The notes: generated by a model not told the origin, from the sequence alone. Counted from the first letter of the stretch, positions 52,000-61,877 are shown. The stretch: 64,000 nucleotides of DNA from an uncultured Roseibium sp. (GCF_947494555.1 NZ_CANLVF010000002.1:248001-312000), one strand, 5' to 3'. Numbers and translations are program-made.

Positions 52000-53159
52000 A
52001 CATTCTCAAGCATTTCTTTCTGGCTTTCGCCGTGACGAGTCTAGTTGTTGCCCCCTCACCCAAGGCAGAAACAATACGCGCCACAGGTGACCTGGGTCTG
52101 GTGGTGGAGCGCGCAAGCGGATCACTTCTCCTCATCGACCAGTCCGAGCGTACCGCGCTCGCCAGGATCGAGGGTCTCGGCGACCTTTCCCACGCCAGTC
52201 TTGTCTACTCGCCCGACCAGAGATTCGCCTATGTGTTCGGTCGCGATGGCGGCCTCACGAAAGTCGATATCACAACAAGGAAAATTGTCGGGCGCATTGT
52301 TCAGTCTGGCAACGCCATCGGCGGTGCCATCTCTGATGATGGACGTCTTGTTGCGGTTTCGAATTACGAACCGGGCGGTGTTCGGATCTTCGACGCCGAC
52401 ACCCTGGAGCTTGTCGCCGATATTCCGGCAGGTTCAAAAACGATCGGTCTTGTGGACGCGCCGGGGCGAAAGTTCGTGTTCTCGCTTTGGGATGACGGCG
52501 AGACCTGGATAGCAGATCTTTCCTCCGGTGATCCAATTGTCACCAGGATCGAAGACATCGGCACCAATCCTTACGACGCGCTGATCACCGATGACGGGCG
52601 TCTCTACATCACTGGCCTTTTCGGAGAGGATGGATTGACGGCTATTGATATGTGGGATCCGGAGCCGCACCCGATCCGGGTCCTGCCAGAATATGGCCGC
52701 GGCCAGAAGGACCTGCCGGTTTACAAGATGCCCCACCTTGAAGGCTGGGCACGCGCAGGCCGCGAATTCGTACTTCCTGCCGTTGGACACCACCAGGTCC
52801 TTTGGATCGACGCGCAGAACCTTTCCGAGACCGGACGAACCGATACTTACGGACAGCCTGTTTTTGCGATGGCACGACCGGATGGCCGGCAGGTTTGGGT
52901 CAATTTCGCGCATCCGCTCAACGACACAATCCAGGTGATCGACACTGTGAGCAAGAAAGTTGTTCACGAATTCAAACCGGGTAAGGCTGTCCTCCACATG
53001 GAGTTCACGGCGCGAGGTCATGAGGTTTGGGTGTCTGTACGCGATGCCGGAAAGGTCATCATTTACGACACGAGAACTTTTGAAAAACGCGGGGAGATCG
53101 ACGCGGAAAGCCCATCCGGCATCTTTTTCACCTCACGTGCACACAAGATGGGACTATGA
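51996..53159 (+). CDS. nirF: NirF, heme d1 biosynthesis protein
   Basis: A 387-residue beta-propeller protein related to the d1 domain of NirS, with a short signal peptide (about 1-24, ending PSPKA). Blade motifs include VYSPDQRFAYVFGRDGGLTK and ISDDGRLVAVSNYEPGG. NirF converts a late intermediate (removal of the two propionate side chains by oxidation in current models) and is located in the periplasm. Its stop is 3 bp before nirDL. Confidence 0.92.
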   Translation: MNILKHFFLAFAVTSLVVAPSPKAETIRATGDLGLVVERASGSLLLIDQSERTALARIEGLGDLSHASLVYSPDQRFAYVFGRDGGLTKVDITTRKIVGRIVQSGNAIGGAISDDGRLVAVSNYEPGGVRIFDADTLELVADIPAGSKTIGLVDAPGRKFVFSLWDDGETWIADLSSGDPIVTRIEDIGTNPYDALITDDGRLYITGLFGEDGLTAIDMWDPEPHPIRVLPEYGRGQKDLPVYKMPHLEGWARAGREFVLPAVGHHQVLWIDAQNLSETGRTDTYGQPVFAMARPDGRQVWVNFAHPLNDTIQVIDTVSKKVVHEFKPGKAVLHMEFTARGHEVWVSVRDAGKVIIYDTRTFEKRGEIDAESPSGIFFTSRAHKMGL

Positions 53160-53162
53160 GCC

Positions 53163-54152
53163 ATGGAATGGATCGGCGATCCCATCGATCTCGGACTGTT
53201 GGATAACTGGCAGCGTGATCTTCCCATCGTACCGCGTCCCTTTGCCGAGATCGGCCGGGAGTTGTCCCGACCAGAAGCCGAAATACTTGAGCGGCTCAAG
53301 AAACTGAGCGCGTCCGGCCGCATCACGCGAGTTGGTGCTACCTGTGCTCCCAACAGCGTATCGGCGAGCACTCTTGCTGCTCTTGCAGCACCCGCAGAGC
53401 AGCTTGAAAGTATTGCCGAACTTGTTGGTGCTCAACCCGGTGTCAACCATTCCTATGAGCGGGAAAACCACTGGAACCTGTGGTTCGTCGCAACTGGTCC
53501 CGACAGACGGCACATCGACAAGGTTCTTGGAGACATCGAGAGACAGACCGGATTACGCGTACTCGATCTTCCCCTTGTCAGACCGTTCAATGTCGATCTG
53601 GGATTTCGGCTGAACGGAGAGATGGACCGGCCACTCACGCCCCGGCCGGTCCGGAAGGAGCTCCTGCAGGATGGTGACAACGATCTCCTGCAGGCGCTCA
53701 CTTCCGGCATGCCGTTGACCGAGCGGCCCTACCTTGAGATCTCGGCAACGCTCAACTGGTCGGAAGAACACGTTCTTGAGCGTATTTCTGTCTTGCAAGA
53801 CGCGGGTATCATTTCGCGCCTCGGGGTGATCGTACGCCATCGAGCGCTCGGCTGGCGCTCTAATGCGATGGTGGTCTGGGACATAACGTCCGAGCGGATA
53901 GACGAAGCCGGCCCGGCACTCGCTGCGCATCCTGGCGTGACCCTTTGTTACGAGCGCAGTCCCGTCGAGCACGTCTGGCCCTACCGGCTCTATTGCATGA
54001 TCCACGCGCAGGCGCGGACAAAAGCCCTTGATACACTGACACAGGCATCACTCCTGCCTGAGCTGGCAAATGTTCCCTACAGAATTCTATTTTCGAACCG
54101 CTGCTTCAAGCAGACAGGGGCGATGATTTCGAGACAGGGAGCAGCGGCATGA
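53163..54152 (+). CDS. nirDL: NirD-NirL fusion, siroheme decarboxylase subunit
   Basis: A 329-residue protein made of two AsnC/Lrp-like repeats (about 1-165 and 170-325). Each has a helix-turn-helix-like part followed by a beta-alpha-beta domain. The first half carries the NirD-type YERENHWNLWFV motif and the second the NirL-type YERSPVEHVWPYRLYCMIH motif. Together with NirG and NirH it forms the complex that decarboxylates siroheme to didecarboxysiroheme. In many pseudomonads nirD and nirL are separate; the fusion is known from other denitrifiers. It overlaps nirG by 4 bp. Confidence 0.9.
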   Translation: MEWIGDPIDLGLLDNWQRDLPIVPRPFAEIGRELSRPEAEILERLKKLSASGRITRVGATCAPNSVSASTLAALAAPAEQLESIAELVGAQPGVNHSYERENHWNLWFVATGPDRRHIDKVLGDIERQTGLRVLDLPLVRPFNVDLGFRLNGEMDRPLTPRPVRKELLQDGDNDLLQALTSGMPLTERPYLEISATLNWSEEHVLERISVLQDAGIISRLGVIVRHRALGWRSNAMVVWDITSERIDEAGPALAAHPGVTLCYERSPVEHVWPYRLYCMIHAQARTKALDTLTQASLLPELANVPYRILFSNRCFKQTGAMISRQGAAA

Positions 54153-54604
54153 GCCAGGAACTTTCCGATCTGGACCGCAGATTAATCAACCGCCTGCAGG
54201 ACGACCTGCCCCTCACCCAGCGGCCTTTCGCCAGTATTGCCGAGGAGCTCAGTCTCACCGAACAGGAGGTCGTCGACAAGGTTCGACAACTCAGGGACGA
54301 CGGCCTGCTCACCCGGTTTGGCCCCTTCTTCGATGCCGAGGCGCTTGGCGGTGCCTTTTGTCTCTGCGCGATGTCGGTTCCTGAAGAACGTTTCGAAGAC
54401 GTCTTAACCAAAGTCAATGCCCATGCGGAGGTAGCGCATAACTATCAACGGGATCACGCGCTCAACATGTGGTTCGTAATGGCAACAGAAACACGCGGCG
54501 ACATCATTAGAACGGCCAGGGAAATAGAACACGACACAGGCCTGGAAGTGCTGATGTTTCCAAAGAAGCGCGAGTATTTCGTCGGCTTTCGGGTAAACGC
54601 ATGA
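54149..54604 (+). CDS. nirG: NirG, siroheme decarboxylase subunit
   Basis: A 151-residue AsnC/Lrp-like protein. The helix-turn-helix-like N-terminal part is followed by the NirD/G-type YQRDHALNMWFVM motif. It overlaps both neighbours by 4 bp. NirG is a regulator-like fold used as an enzyme subunit, not a known transcription factor. The coding sequence includes a perfect NnrR-type box (54404-54417), noted as a finding. Confidence 0.87.
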   Translation: MSQELSDLDRRLINRLQDDLPLTQRPFASIAEELSLTEQEVVDKVRQLRDDGLLTRFGPFFDAEALGGAFCLCAMSVPEERFEDVLTKVNAHAEVAHNYQRDHALNMWFVMATETRGDIIRTAREIEHDTGLEVLMFPKKREYFVGFRVNA

Positions 54605-55089
54605 CACTGGACCCAAAAGACAGGGCTATCATTGAAGCGACGCAGGCCGGCCTGCCGCTCGTGCTTCAGCCATATACCGTTGTTGCCGAAACGCTCGGGA
54701 TTGCTGAATCGGAGCTGTTGGAACGCCTGGAAAATCTCAAAAAAAACGGCGTCATCCGGCGCATCGGCGCAGCGCCCAATCACTATCGCCTTGGCATGAC
54801 CGCCAACGGCATGACCGTTTGGGATGTCGACGACAGCCTGGTTGACGATCTTGGTGACAAAATCGGTGCCCTGCCCTTCGTGACGCATTGTTACCGGCGC
54901 CCTCGGGCTCTGCCGATGTGGCCCTACAATCTCTTCGCGATGGTCCACGGAGCCAGCCGCGACGAAGTTCACGCCAAAAGGGACCGTGTTGCCGAGCTTC
55001 TCGGCGATGCTTGCCGGGCGAGCGACATCCTGTTCTCAACCCGCATCTTGAAAAAAACGGGTATGCGGCTGCGCGGTCAGAAAGGGTGA
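54601..55089 (+). CDS. nirH: NirH, siroheme decarboxylase subunit
   Basis: A 162-residue AsnC/Lrp-like protein with the NirL/H-type YRRPRALPMWPYNLFAMVH motif (histidines and arginine near the porphyrin site) and a C-terminal SDILFSTRILKKTG stretch matching the end of the NirL half of the fusion. The start overlaps the nirG stop by 4 bp, and nirJ follows after 3 bp. Confidence 0.88.
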   Translation: MTLDPKDRAIIEATQAGLPLVLQPYTVVAETLGIAESELLERLENLKKNGVIRRIGAAPNHYRLGMTANGMTVWDVDDSLVDDLGDKIGALPFVTHCYRRPRALPMWPYNLFAMVHGASRDEVHAKRDRVAELLGDACRASDILFSTRILKKTGMRLRGQKG

Positions 55090-55092
55090 ACC

Positions 55093-56313
55093 ATGTTTCG
55101 TCTGACGGAATACATGAAACAGATCATCAATCCGACAGCTCCCAGAACACGCAGGCACAGCAGCGCGGTAAAACCCGTCGTGATCTGGAACCTGACGCGC
55201 CGATGTAACCTCAGGTGCCGGCATTGCTATACGGTCTCCGCGGATGTGGATTTTCCAGGTGAACTAACCCACGCGCAGGCTATGGAAACACTGGAAGATC
55301 TTGGTGAATTCGGGGTCCCGGCACTCATCCTGTCCGGCGGTGAACCATTGGACCGGCGCGATCTCTTCGACATTGCCACACGCGCCCGCGATCTCGTGCG
55401 CATGCTCGCACTCTCGACCAACGGCACAAAACTTTATGGTGAAAGGGCAGACAAAGTCGCTGAAATCGGCTTCGACTATGTCGGCATCTCTATCGACGGG
55501 ATCGGTGCGACCAACGACTGGTTCCGGGGTGTTGAAGGAGCTTACAAGCAGGCCCTGCGCGGTGTCAGAGAATGCAAGGCACGAGGAATCAAAGTCGGGC
55601 TCCGGTTCACCCTGACAGAGGCAAATCACAAACATTTGCCGGATCTTCTCAGACTGTGTGATGCCGAGGGCGTCGACAAGTTTTACCTCTCGCACCTCGT
55701 TTACGCAGGACGCGGCGACAAGAACCGCGGTGAGGACGCGGAACACAAACGCTCCCGTTGGGCGATGGATTTGCTTCTCGAACGAGCCTGGAACGGCGTA
55801 AGCGGCGGGCGCGAACTTGATATCGTAACCGGCAACAACGATGCCGATGCGGTCTATTTCCTGAACTGGGTGCGCCGGAGGTTCGGCGATACCACAGCGG
55901 AACACGTCCGCGAGCACCTTGTTGCCTGGGGCGGAAATTCATCGGGTCTTGGTGTTGCCAACATCGACACGCTCGGCAATGTGCACCCGGATACCTATTG
56001 GTCGGATTACACGGTCGGCAGTGTGAAGACCGACGCTTTTTCCAAACTCTGGATGAGCGACGATCCGATCCTGGCACAGCTCCGAACGCGTCCGAGACCT
56101 CTCAAGGGCCGGTGTGGCGCCTGTGGGCTACAGGACGTTTGCGGAGGGAATACTCGTATCCGCGCGCTGCAGCTGACCGGCGATCCCTGGGCAGAAGACC
56201 CGGCCTGCTATCTCGATAACAATGAAATCGGGCTCTCCGATGACAGCTATGAGCGTCTGACCGTGACCCCTTTCAGAGGAAAACGCCATGACCCGGCTCA
56301 TCGTTTCGCTTAG
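55093..56313 (+). CDS. nirJ: NirJ, radical SAM heme d1 biosynthesis protein
   Basis: A 406-residue radical SAM enzyme. The SAM-cluster motif is CNLRCRHC (Cys38, Cys42, Cys45), followed by the GGEP motif ([13 protein letters not shown]). A C-terminal SPASM/twitch-like cysteine region ([13 protein letters not shown], then a Cys near DPAC) would hold a second iron-sulphur cluster. NirJ replaces the two propionates of didecarboxysiroheme by oxo groups. It overlaps nirN by 26 bp. Confidence 0.95.
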   Translation: MFRLTEYMKQIINPTAPRTRRHSSAVKPVVIWNLTRRCNLRCRHCYTVSADVDFPGELTHAQAMETLEDLGEFGVPALILSGGEPLDRRDLFDIATRARDLVRMLALSTNGTKLYGERADKVAEIGFDYVGISIDGIGATNDWFRGVEGAYKQALRGVRECKARGIKVGLRFTLTEANHKHLPDLLRLCDAEGVDKFYLSHLVYAGRGDKNRGEDAEHKRSRWAMDLLLERAWNGVSGGRELDIVTGNNDADAVYFLNWVRRRFGDTTAEHVREHLVAWGGNSSGLGVANIDTLGNVHPDTYWSDYTVGSVKTDAFSKLWMSDDPILAQLRTRPRPLKGRCGACGLQDVCGGNTRIRALQLTGDPWAEDPACYLDNNEIGLSDDSYERLTVTPFRGKRHDPAHRFA

Positions 56314-57820
56314 CGCCCTCCTCGTGGCTGTCTCGGCACCTTTGGCGGACCCAATGCGAGACTACGCGGATAACTGCCAGGAATGCCACGGCGTCAACCG
56401 ACTGGGCGGGATCGGGCCGGCCCTTATCCCGCAAACGCTCGGCCGTATGCGTGGACCCAACCTGATTTCAGTTATCCGCGAAGTTCGCGAAGCGACGCAA
56501 ATGCCGGCCTTCGGCGAACAGATGAGCGAAGACCAGATTGACGCCCTTTCCGCTTTCCTGAACGAGCCGCTCGCTGACGTCCCTCCCTGGGGTGCTGAAG
56601 AAATCATGGCAAGCCGGGAACTCAATGAGGACTACAAACCGGTAGACGAGCCCGTCTGGTCATCCGATCCAATGAATATCACCCTCGCAGTCGAGACCGG
56701 TGACCACCACGTCAGCGTACTCGACGGTGATACCTTCGAGACACTCGACCGGTTCCCGACGCCCTTTGCAGTCCATGGCGGACCGAAATTCAGTCCGAAT
56801 GGACGATTTGTTTTCATCATGTCACGCGATGGCTGGGTACAAAAATACGATCTCTATTCGTTGCAGGAAGTGGGTCGCATCCGCGCAGGCCTCAACAGCC
56901 GTAACATTGCGATGAGCCACGACGGCAATTGGATCGCTGTGGCCAACTATCTTCCGAACACGCTTACGATCCTTTCGACCGAAGACCTCAGCGTTTCGCA
57001 GGTCAAGCAAATCAAGGGCAAAGACGGAACCCCAAGCCGGATATCAGCGGTCTATCAGGCCCCACCGCGCAAAAGTTTCGTTCTGGCGCTCAAGGATGTT
57101 CCGGAGATCTGGGAAGTCTTCTACGGCGAAAACCCGCCGCACTACGGCTTCGCCCATGACTGGCGCATAGAAGGCCCGGCGCCTCACACCAACCCGTTTC
57201 CCGTAAGAAAAATCACAACGCCGGACTATCTGGACGATTTTTTCTTTGATCAGAGTTACGAGTACATCATGGGCGCGTCACGCAGTGGCGATGGTGGGCA
57301 GGTCATCGATCTGGTCATTGGTCAAAAGACAGCGGATCTTGATTTGCCCGGAATGCCGCATCTCGGCTCCGGGATCACCTGGAAACACCGTGACACGACG
57401 GTAATGGCAACCCCGCACCTCAAGGACGGTGTGGTGTCCGTAATCGACATGAAAACCTGGAAGACGGTCAAACGGATCGAAACACTCGGACCGGGCTTTT
57501 TCATGCGCAGTCACGAAAACTCGCCCTATGTCTGGGTCGATGTCTTCTTCGGACCGAACAAGGACGTCATGCATATCATCGACAAGGAAAGCCTGGAGAT
57601 CGTCAAAACGCTCCGGCCCGAAGAAGGTGCGACTGTCGCGCATGTCGAGTTCACGCGTGACGGTCGGCACGCCCTCGTATCCATCTGGGAGGAAGATGGT
57701 GCGGTGATCGTCTACGACGCGAATACACTGGAAGAAATACGGCGTCTGCCGATGCGGAAACCTTCAGGAAAATACAATGTCTGGAACAAGATCACATTCT
57801 CTGAAGGCACCAGTCACTGA
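56288..57820 (+). CDS. nirN: NirN, dihydro-heme d1 dehydrogenase (cytochrome cd1-like)
   Basis: A 510-residue periplasmic paralogue of NirS with a signal peptide (about 1-20), a cytochrome c domain with CQECH at 30-34, and a d1-type propeller. NirN introduces the acrylate double bond of heme d1 in the last step. It is shorter than NirS at the N-terminus. The gene overlaps nirJ by 26 bp and the next gene by 44 bp, so all three are tightly coupled. Confidence 0.93.
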   Translation: MTRLIVSLSALLVAVSAPLADPMRDYADNCQECHGVNRLGGIGPALIPQTLGRMRGPNLISVIREVREATQMPAFGEQMSEDQIDALSAFLNEPLADVPPWGAEEIMASRELNEDYKPVDEPVWSSDPMNITLAVETGDHHVSVLDGDTFETLDRFPTPFAVHGGPKFSPNGRFVFIMSRDGWVQKYDLYSLQEVGRIRAGLNSRNIAMSHDGNWIAVANYLPNTLTILSTEDLSVSQVKQIKGKDGTPSRISAVYQAPPRKSFVLALKDVPEIWEVFYGENPPHYGFAHDWRIEGPAPHTNPFPVRKITTPDYLDDFFFDQSYEYIMGASRSGDGGQVIDLVIGQKTADLDLPGMPHLGSGITWKHRDTTVMATPHLKDGVVSVIDMKTWKTVKRIETLGPGFFMRSHENSPYVWVDVFFGPNKDVMHIIDKESLEIVKTLRPEEGATVAHVEFTRDGRHALVSIWEEDGAVIVYDANTLEEIRRLPMRKPSGKYNVWNKITFSEGTSH

Positions 57821-58727
57821 AGCCCTGATCGTCTCGCACGGTCAGCCCTCCAGCCCCGCAGCCGGAGAGTGGCAATTGCAGCAACTCGCTTCAAAAGTCA
57901 GCTTGCTTCTGCCAGGTTGGAAGATACGGTCTGCAACGCTTGCGGCCCCGGGAAACCTTGAACGGGAACTTGGTTCCTGCGAAGCAGAGCCCTTTGTCTA
58001 TCCTGTATTCATGGCCGACGGCTGGTTCACAAAACAGGCACTGCCGGACCGGATTGGCGCGGTTAGGGTTCACCAACTCAAACCGCTTGGCCTTCACCCG
58101 GGACTTCCGCATCGAACGCTGAAGATGCTCAGGCGGGAAGCAGAGCAGCGAGGCTGGTCGCTGAATTCCTGCAATATCATGATCGCGGCGCACGGCTCGG
58201 AGACGGGCTCAGCTGCATCAGACTGCGCCTACTACTTCGCGAAGCGTTTGCGCGGCCTGATGCCTTTCAAGAAAAAGATCCATACGGGTTTCCTGGCTCA
58301 GGAGCCATCTCTGTCCCTGGTCGCACAAGTAAGCACACCCAGAACGCTTTTGTTGCCGTTTCTGGCGGGAACAGGATCCCATCTGACGGAAGACATTCCG
58401 AATGCCCTCGCCGAGGGCGGGTTCAAGGGCGTTCTCCTACCCGCCATTGGCGAAGCCGACTTTGTTGCGGAACTGATTGCCCACAGTCTGACGACCGCCC
58501 GCCTCGGGAGGGAAAATTTCGACCCGCTCAATCTGCAACATACCGCGTCAGGTGGTTCTTCCGATGCAGTTGATGTTCCACCGGCCTTCACGAAAATTTT
58601 TTGCGGTGAAACCTCAGGGCAATGCGAGTGCTCTCAACGACCCATATTCTCCGGTTTCGGCTTTGCCGCATCGCTTCTGGAAAAATTGCAAAAGCGCGTC
58701 TCGGGAAAAATGAGACAAGCTGCATGA
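57777..58727 (+). CDS. CbiX/SirB-like chelatase in the heme d1 operon
   Basis: A 316-residue protein of the class II chelatase family (CbiX, SirB, CbiK). The N-terminal SHGQPSSP motif (His21) and the second-half AAHGSETG (His139) and GTGSHLTEDIP (His202) motifs match the duplicated chelatase layout with metal-binding histidines. A distinct C-terminal tail has Cys276, Cys283 and Cys285 (CGETSGQCEC), which could bind metal or an iron-sulphur cluster. The only usable start, ATG 57777, overlaps nirN by 44 bp. It may insert iron into sirohydrochlorin to make the siroheme that NirDLGH use; no precorrin-2 dehydrogenase is seen here. Function is inferred. Confidence 0.75.
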   Translation: MSGTRSHSLKAPVTEALIVSHGQPSSPAAGEWQLQQLASKVSLLLPGWKIRSATLAAPGNLERELGSCEAEPFVYPVFMADGWFTKQALPDRIGAVRVHQLKPLGLHPGLPHRTLKMLRREAEQRGWSLNSCNIMIAAHGSETGSAASDCAYYFAKRLRGLMPFKKKIHTGFLAQEPSLSLVAQVSTPRTLLLPFLAGTGSHLTEDIPNALAEGGFKGVLLPAIGEADFVAELIAHSLTTARLGRENFDPLNLQHTASGGSSDAVDVPPAFTKIFCGETSGQCECSQRPIFSGFGFAASLLEKLQKRVSGKMRQAA

Positions 58728-58972
58728 CAGACATAGAGAACAACTGGTCCATACGAAAACTCGCTTTGCTGCTCTACCCATTCACTGCGGCGGCGGTCGC
58801 GATCAATCTGTTTCTGCTTGGTCTGATTGGAATAGCGCTCGGGTTGCCTGCGATTTCGCCGGTTACGGCCATCTGGTTCAGCATTCCTCTCGGAGTTCCC
58901 GCCGCTTGGTGGGCTGCCAGATGGGTGCGTGGATTGATGGATGAGGCTGACGGCAAATCGCATTCGGACTGA
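58724..58972 (+). CDS. Small two-helix membrane protein
   Basis: An 82-residue protein with two hydrophobic segments (about 11-35 and 40-65), starting at an ATG that overlaps the CbiX-like stop by 4 bp. The overlap and position argue that it is a real last or next-to-last gene of the nir operon. No family is recognised; similar small proteins occur at the ends of denitrification operons. Confidence 0.6.
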   Translation: MTDIENNWSIRKLALLLYPFTAAAVAINLFLLGLIGIALGLPAISPVTAIWFSIPLGVPAAWWAARWVRGLMDEADGKSHSD

Positions 58973-59026
58973 CACTCGATCTACCCGAAGGATTGAAGGC
59001 CATCCTGCAATAGCAAGGAGCTGATA

Positions 59027-59425
59027 ATGACAGCCAAAGAGGCTAAACGCTCGGTATCAGCACCCGTTGCCCTGTTCGCGATCGTCTTTGGCCTCATGAC
59101 GATCCTGTCTGGTGGACTTGTTCTTTTTGGCGGCAATGAGGTCAAGGAAGCGGCCGGAAACGTTGTTCATTTTGTGCTTTGGTTCAACTTCCTGGCTGGT
59201 TTCTCATACGTTGCTGCAGGATACGGACTCCTACGAAAACTCCAATGGGCGTATTGGCTATCGATTGCAATCTTTTCATGCACTGCAATGGTGATGGCGG
59301 GTTTCGTTATGCACATCGCGATGGGCGGCGCGTACGAATTCAGAACTGTCGTGGCGATGATGTTTAGAACGATCGCATGGGCCTTGATTGTGCAGGTCGC
59401 ACGCAGCCGCGGGAAGCGAGGATAG
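59027..59425 (+). CDS. Four-helix membrane protein of unknown function
   Basis: A 132-residue inner-membrane protein with four predicted helices (about 12-34, 43-64, 70-95, 105-125). AAGGAGCTGATA is upstream of the ATG. It follows the two-helix protein by 54 bp on the same strand and may belong to the nir operon. No motif reveals its role. Confidence 0.65.
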   Translation: MTAKEAKRSVSAPVALFAIVFGLMTILSGGLVLFGGNEVKEAAGNVVHFVLWFNFLAGFSYVAAGYGLLRKLQWAYWLSIAIFSCTAMVMAGFVMHIAMGGAYEFRTVVAMMFRTIAWALIVQVARSRGKRG

Positions 59426-59491
59426 ACCTCGTCGAAGCTGATATTCTCAAAGAGGTAACCGACCTGGAATGCCGGCCTGTTTTCCCTAGTG

Positions 59492-60502
59492 CTATGCTGC
59501 CAACCAGGCCGTGGACCTGTCTTCCCGCACGACAAACGCGCGTGCGGTCTGAAGACAGCTCAACGCTTGCTGCAGTTGAGTTTCGCTGCAGACGAGAGCA
59601 GCCGTGGAGAGCCCGTCCGCCAATGCTGCGCTTGGGGCAACAACGCTCGCTCCCACCAGGCCGGTTTCGACGGGGCGTCCGGTTCTAGGATCCAGAATGT
59701 GTGAACGCGATCCGCCTTGATCGAATGTCGTTCCCAGACGCGCCGAGCTTGCAACCGCAGCGTTGGAAAGATGTATTTCTGCTTGCGCGTCGGTCAATGA
59801 AGGATCGGGGCGAAGTGTGACCGGCCACCCCTTTTCATCCGAACTGGTCTCCCTGGAAGCACTCCCTCTGGCGGCCAATTCGCCGATTTCCACGACCATA
59901 TCGGCACAGTGCTCCTGTTCCAAAAGCGTCGTTATACGGTCAGTGATGAAACCCTGTGCGATGCCGTTAAGCGTCATTGCCATCCCGGATTTCCGGAATC
60001 GAATTTCGTCGGGCTGGATCTGAACACCGTTGAACCCAACACAAGCAAACACCGCCTCGAAGTTGCCAGTGTGATTGCCGGTAGCGTGCCGCGCATAGTA
60101 GCTCCACAGCGGTTGAACTGTTGGATCGAAGGCACCTTCCGTCACGCTGTGCAGCCTCTGCGACAGGCTGAGAAGTTCCAGCATTTCGAAGGATGGGGCG
60201 AACAATTGCCCTTTGCTGTTCAATCGGCTCAATTCGCTATTCGCTTGATAGAGACTGAAAATGCCCTCCAGTCGCCTGATTTCTCTTTCGATCGCGGTAA
60301 ACAGACCTTGCACTCTGCTGGCGTCGTCGTGCACCACATTTATTTGCGCTTTCGCACCAAGTGCGACCCCGCGCCATGTGTGAAGCGTAGGTTCGGCACT
60401 CGCCTTTTGCAGCGGAAATACCGCACCGGCAGCTGCAACCGCGCTGATCGTGATGAAGCGGCGTCGGCTAAGCCGTAGAGGTGCGGAAACAGTATGGTTC
60501 AT
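59492..60502 (-). CDS. nosX: NosX, ApbE-type FAD:protein FMN transferase
   Basis: A 336-residue exported protein of the ApbE family with a twin-arginine-type signal (LSRRRFITIS, cleavage near ASAEP). ApbE features: MAMTLNGIAQGFITDRI, the metal/FAD region GRPVETGLVGASVVAPSAALADGLSTA. It attaches FMN covalently to the periplasmic domain of NosR, which passes electrons to N2O reductase. It overlaps nosL by 4 bp and is the last gene of nosDFYLX here. Confidence 0.92.
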   Translation of the reverse strand: MNHTVSAPLRLSRRRFITISAVAAAGAVFPLQKASAEPTLHTWRGVALGAKAQINVVHDDASRVQGLFTAIEREIRRLEGIFSLYQANSELSRLNSKGQLFAPSFEMLELLSLSQRLHSVTEGAFDPTVQPLWSYYARHATGNHTGNFEAVFACVGFNGVQIQPDEIRFRKSGMAMTLNGIAQGFITDRITTLLEQEHCADMVVEIGELAARGSASRETSSDEKGWPVTLRPDPSLTDAQAEIHLSNAAVASSARLGTTFDQGGSRSHILDPRTGRPVETGLVGASVVAPSAALADGLSTAALVCSETQLQQALSCLQTARAFVVREDRSTAWLAA

Positions 60503-61047
60503 TGCACGACCTCGTCTGCTGCGTCTTGCTTCAACTGGGGGGTTGACGAGAGCTCAACCGGTGCAAGAACGTATTCAGTCGGGATATCATGGAGGCGAAG
60601 GACTCGCCCGCCCTGAGCTGCTGCGAATTTCTTTGCGCCTTCTTCAGTTCCGAACGGTATCGTCTCGGGCGCGCCCATCCCCCCTGCCTGTTTGCTCTCA
60701 ACGACAAACCATGCCGCCTCCGCATCAATCCAGTTGTCAAAACCCGGCTCCTTCCAATTGGCCGCAACGTCCATGTCGTTCACATAGATTGCAGCTATGT
60801 CTTTCGGCTCTTCCGGCGAATGCATGAAGGCGATCGCGTCCCTGACCTGGGTGAACCAGAAAGGAAAGGGATTGCCGGAAAGATGGATCTGCGCTTTCGG
60901 ACCTTCGTGTTCCAGGACGGTCATCTGGCAATAGTGTCCGGCAGCTTCAGCTGTCAGCGTGATGGCGGCCGGCTTGGCGAGTTCCGGGGCCTCCTGGCAG
61001 CCGGCAAGGAGACCAAGAGCAAGAAGAAGAATGAAACGTCGTTTCAT
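60499..61047 (-). CDS. nosL: NosL, copper-binding lipoprotein
   Basis: A 182-residue lipoprotein with lipobox LLAGC (Cys17). The mature part has the NosL motif GHYCQMTVLEHEGPKAQI, whose Cys and Met are probable Cu(I) ligands, and a FTQVRDAIAFMHSPEEP segment. NosL delivers copper for the CuZ centre of N2O reductase. It overlaps nosY and nosX by 4 bp each. Confidence 0.92.
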   Translation of the reverse strand: MKRRFILLLALGLLAGCQEAPELAKPAAITLTAEAAGHYCQMTVLEHEGPKAQIHLSGNPFPFWFTQVRDAIAFMHSPEEPKDIAAIYVNDMDVAANWKEPGFDNWIDAEAAWFVVESKQAGGMGAPETIPFGTEEGAKKFAAAQGGRVLRLHDIPTEYVLAPVELSSTPQLKQDAADEVVQ

Positions 61048-61874
61048 GGCGTAATCCTTCGGATCAGAATGGCCGACGCGGTCAACACGATCGCTGCGAA
61101 CGCAAGCAGGGATATGAACGCCAGAGTCGGATCGAACGGCAGTGTCTCTGAGACACCCGACATGCCACCCACGAGATCGCTCGCGCCGAGCGCTGCAAGG
61201 TTGAACAGACGGAAGGCGTCTGCCGGGTTGAGCAAAATCGCGTAAGGGAACACGTGCGAGGCGAAAAAACCGCTCGGATTGGCAACAAGAGCGCCAAGAA
61301 GCGCCAGATCATAGAGCACAACAAAAAGCAGCCATGCGGCAATTGCAGCGGCTGCAGCCGTTCCCAATTGACGCGTGAGCGAGCTGAGAACGTAGCCGAT
61401 TGCGAGGAAACAGATGCCGAGTAATACAGACGTTGCGACAAGCCTTGCGAAGTCAGCCAGACCCGAGAGGGACCCAGTTCCCATTGTCAGCAACACCGCC
61501 GCCGTCAGGCCGTAGCCTGCCACCAGCGCAATCGTCAGCACGAGCGTGTGGCCAATGGTTTTGCCAAGCAAAAATTCGGTTCGTGAAATCGGGCAAGAGA
61601 AGGTCATCAGCAACGTGCCGCGCTCGATTTCGCCGCAAACCGCGTCAAACGCGAGCAACAGCGCGATCAGTGGGACGAGATAAACGGAAAGGCTTGCAAG
61701 CGAAGCGACCGTTATCGTCAACCTATCGACGCCGAGTGTTCCCGCAGGTGCGGAACCGAGCAGTGCCAAAGCGAGTGAAAAAAAAGCGAGGATCAGCGTC
61801 GCCAAAAGGATCCAGCGGTTCCGGATACCGATGCGCAACTCCTGTTGCGCGATTGTCAGAATGCGCGAGACCAT
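61044..61874 (-). CDS. nosY: NosY, ABC transporter permease for N2O reductase maturation
   Basis: A 276-residue inner-membrane permease with six membrane segments, of the ABC-2 type used in nos operons. It starts with ILTIAQQELRIGIRNRWILL and has a cytoplasmic coupling motif CPISRTEFLLGKTIGHTLV. With NosF and NosD it forms the complex needed for CuZ assembly. It follows nosF by 3 bp. Confidence 0.92.
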   Translation of the reverse strand: MVSRILTIAQQELRIGIRNRWILLATLILAFFSLALALLGSAPAGTLGVDRLTITVASLASLSVYLVPLIALLLAFDAVCGEIERGTLLMTFSCPISRTEFLLGKTIGHTLVLTIALVAGYGLTAAVLLTMGTGSLSGLADFARLVATSVLLGICFLAIGYVLSSLTRQLGTAAAAAIAAWLLFVVLYDLALLGALVANPSGFFASHVFPYAILLNPADAFRLFNLAALGASDLVGGMSGVSETLPFDPTLAFISLLAFAAIVLTASAILIRRITP

Positions 61875-61877
61875 ATT

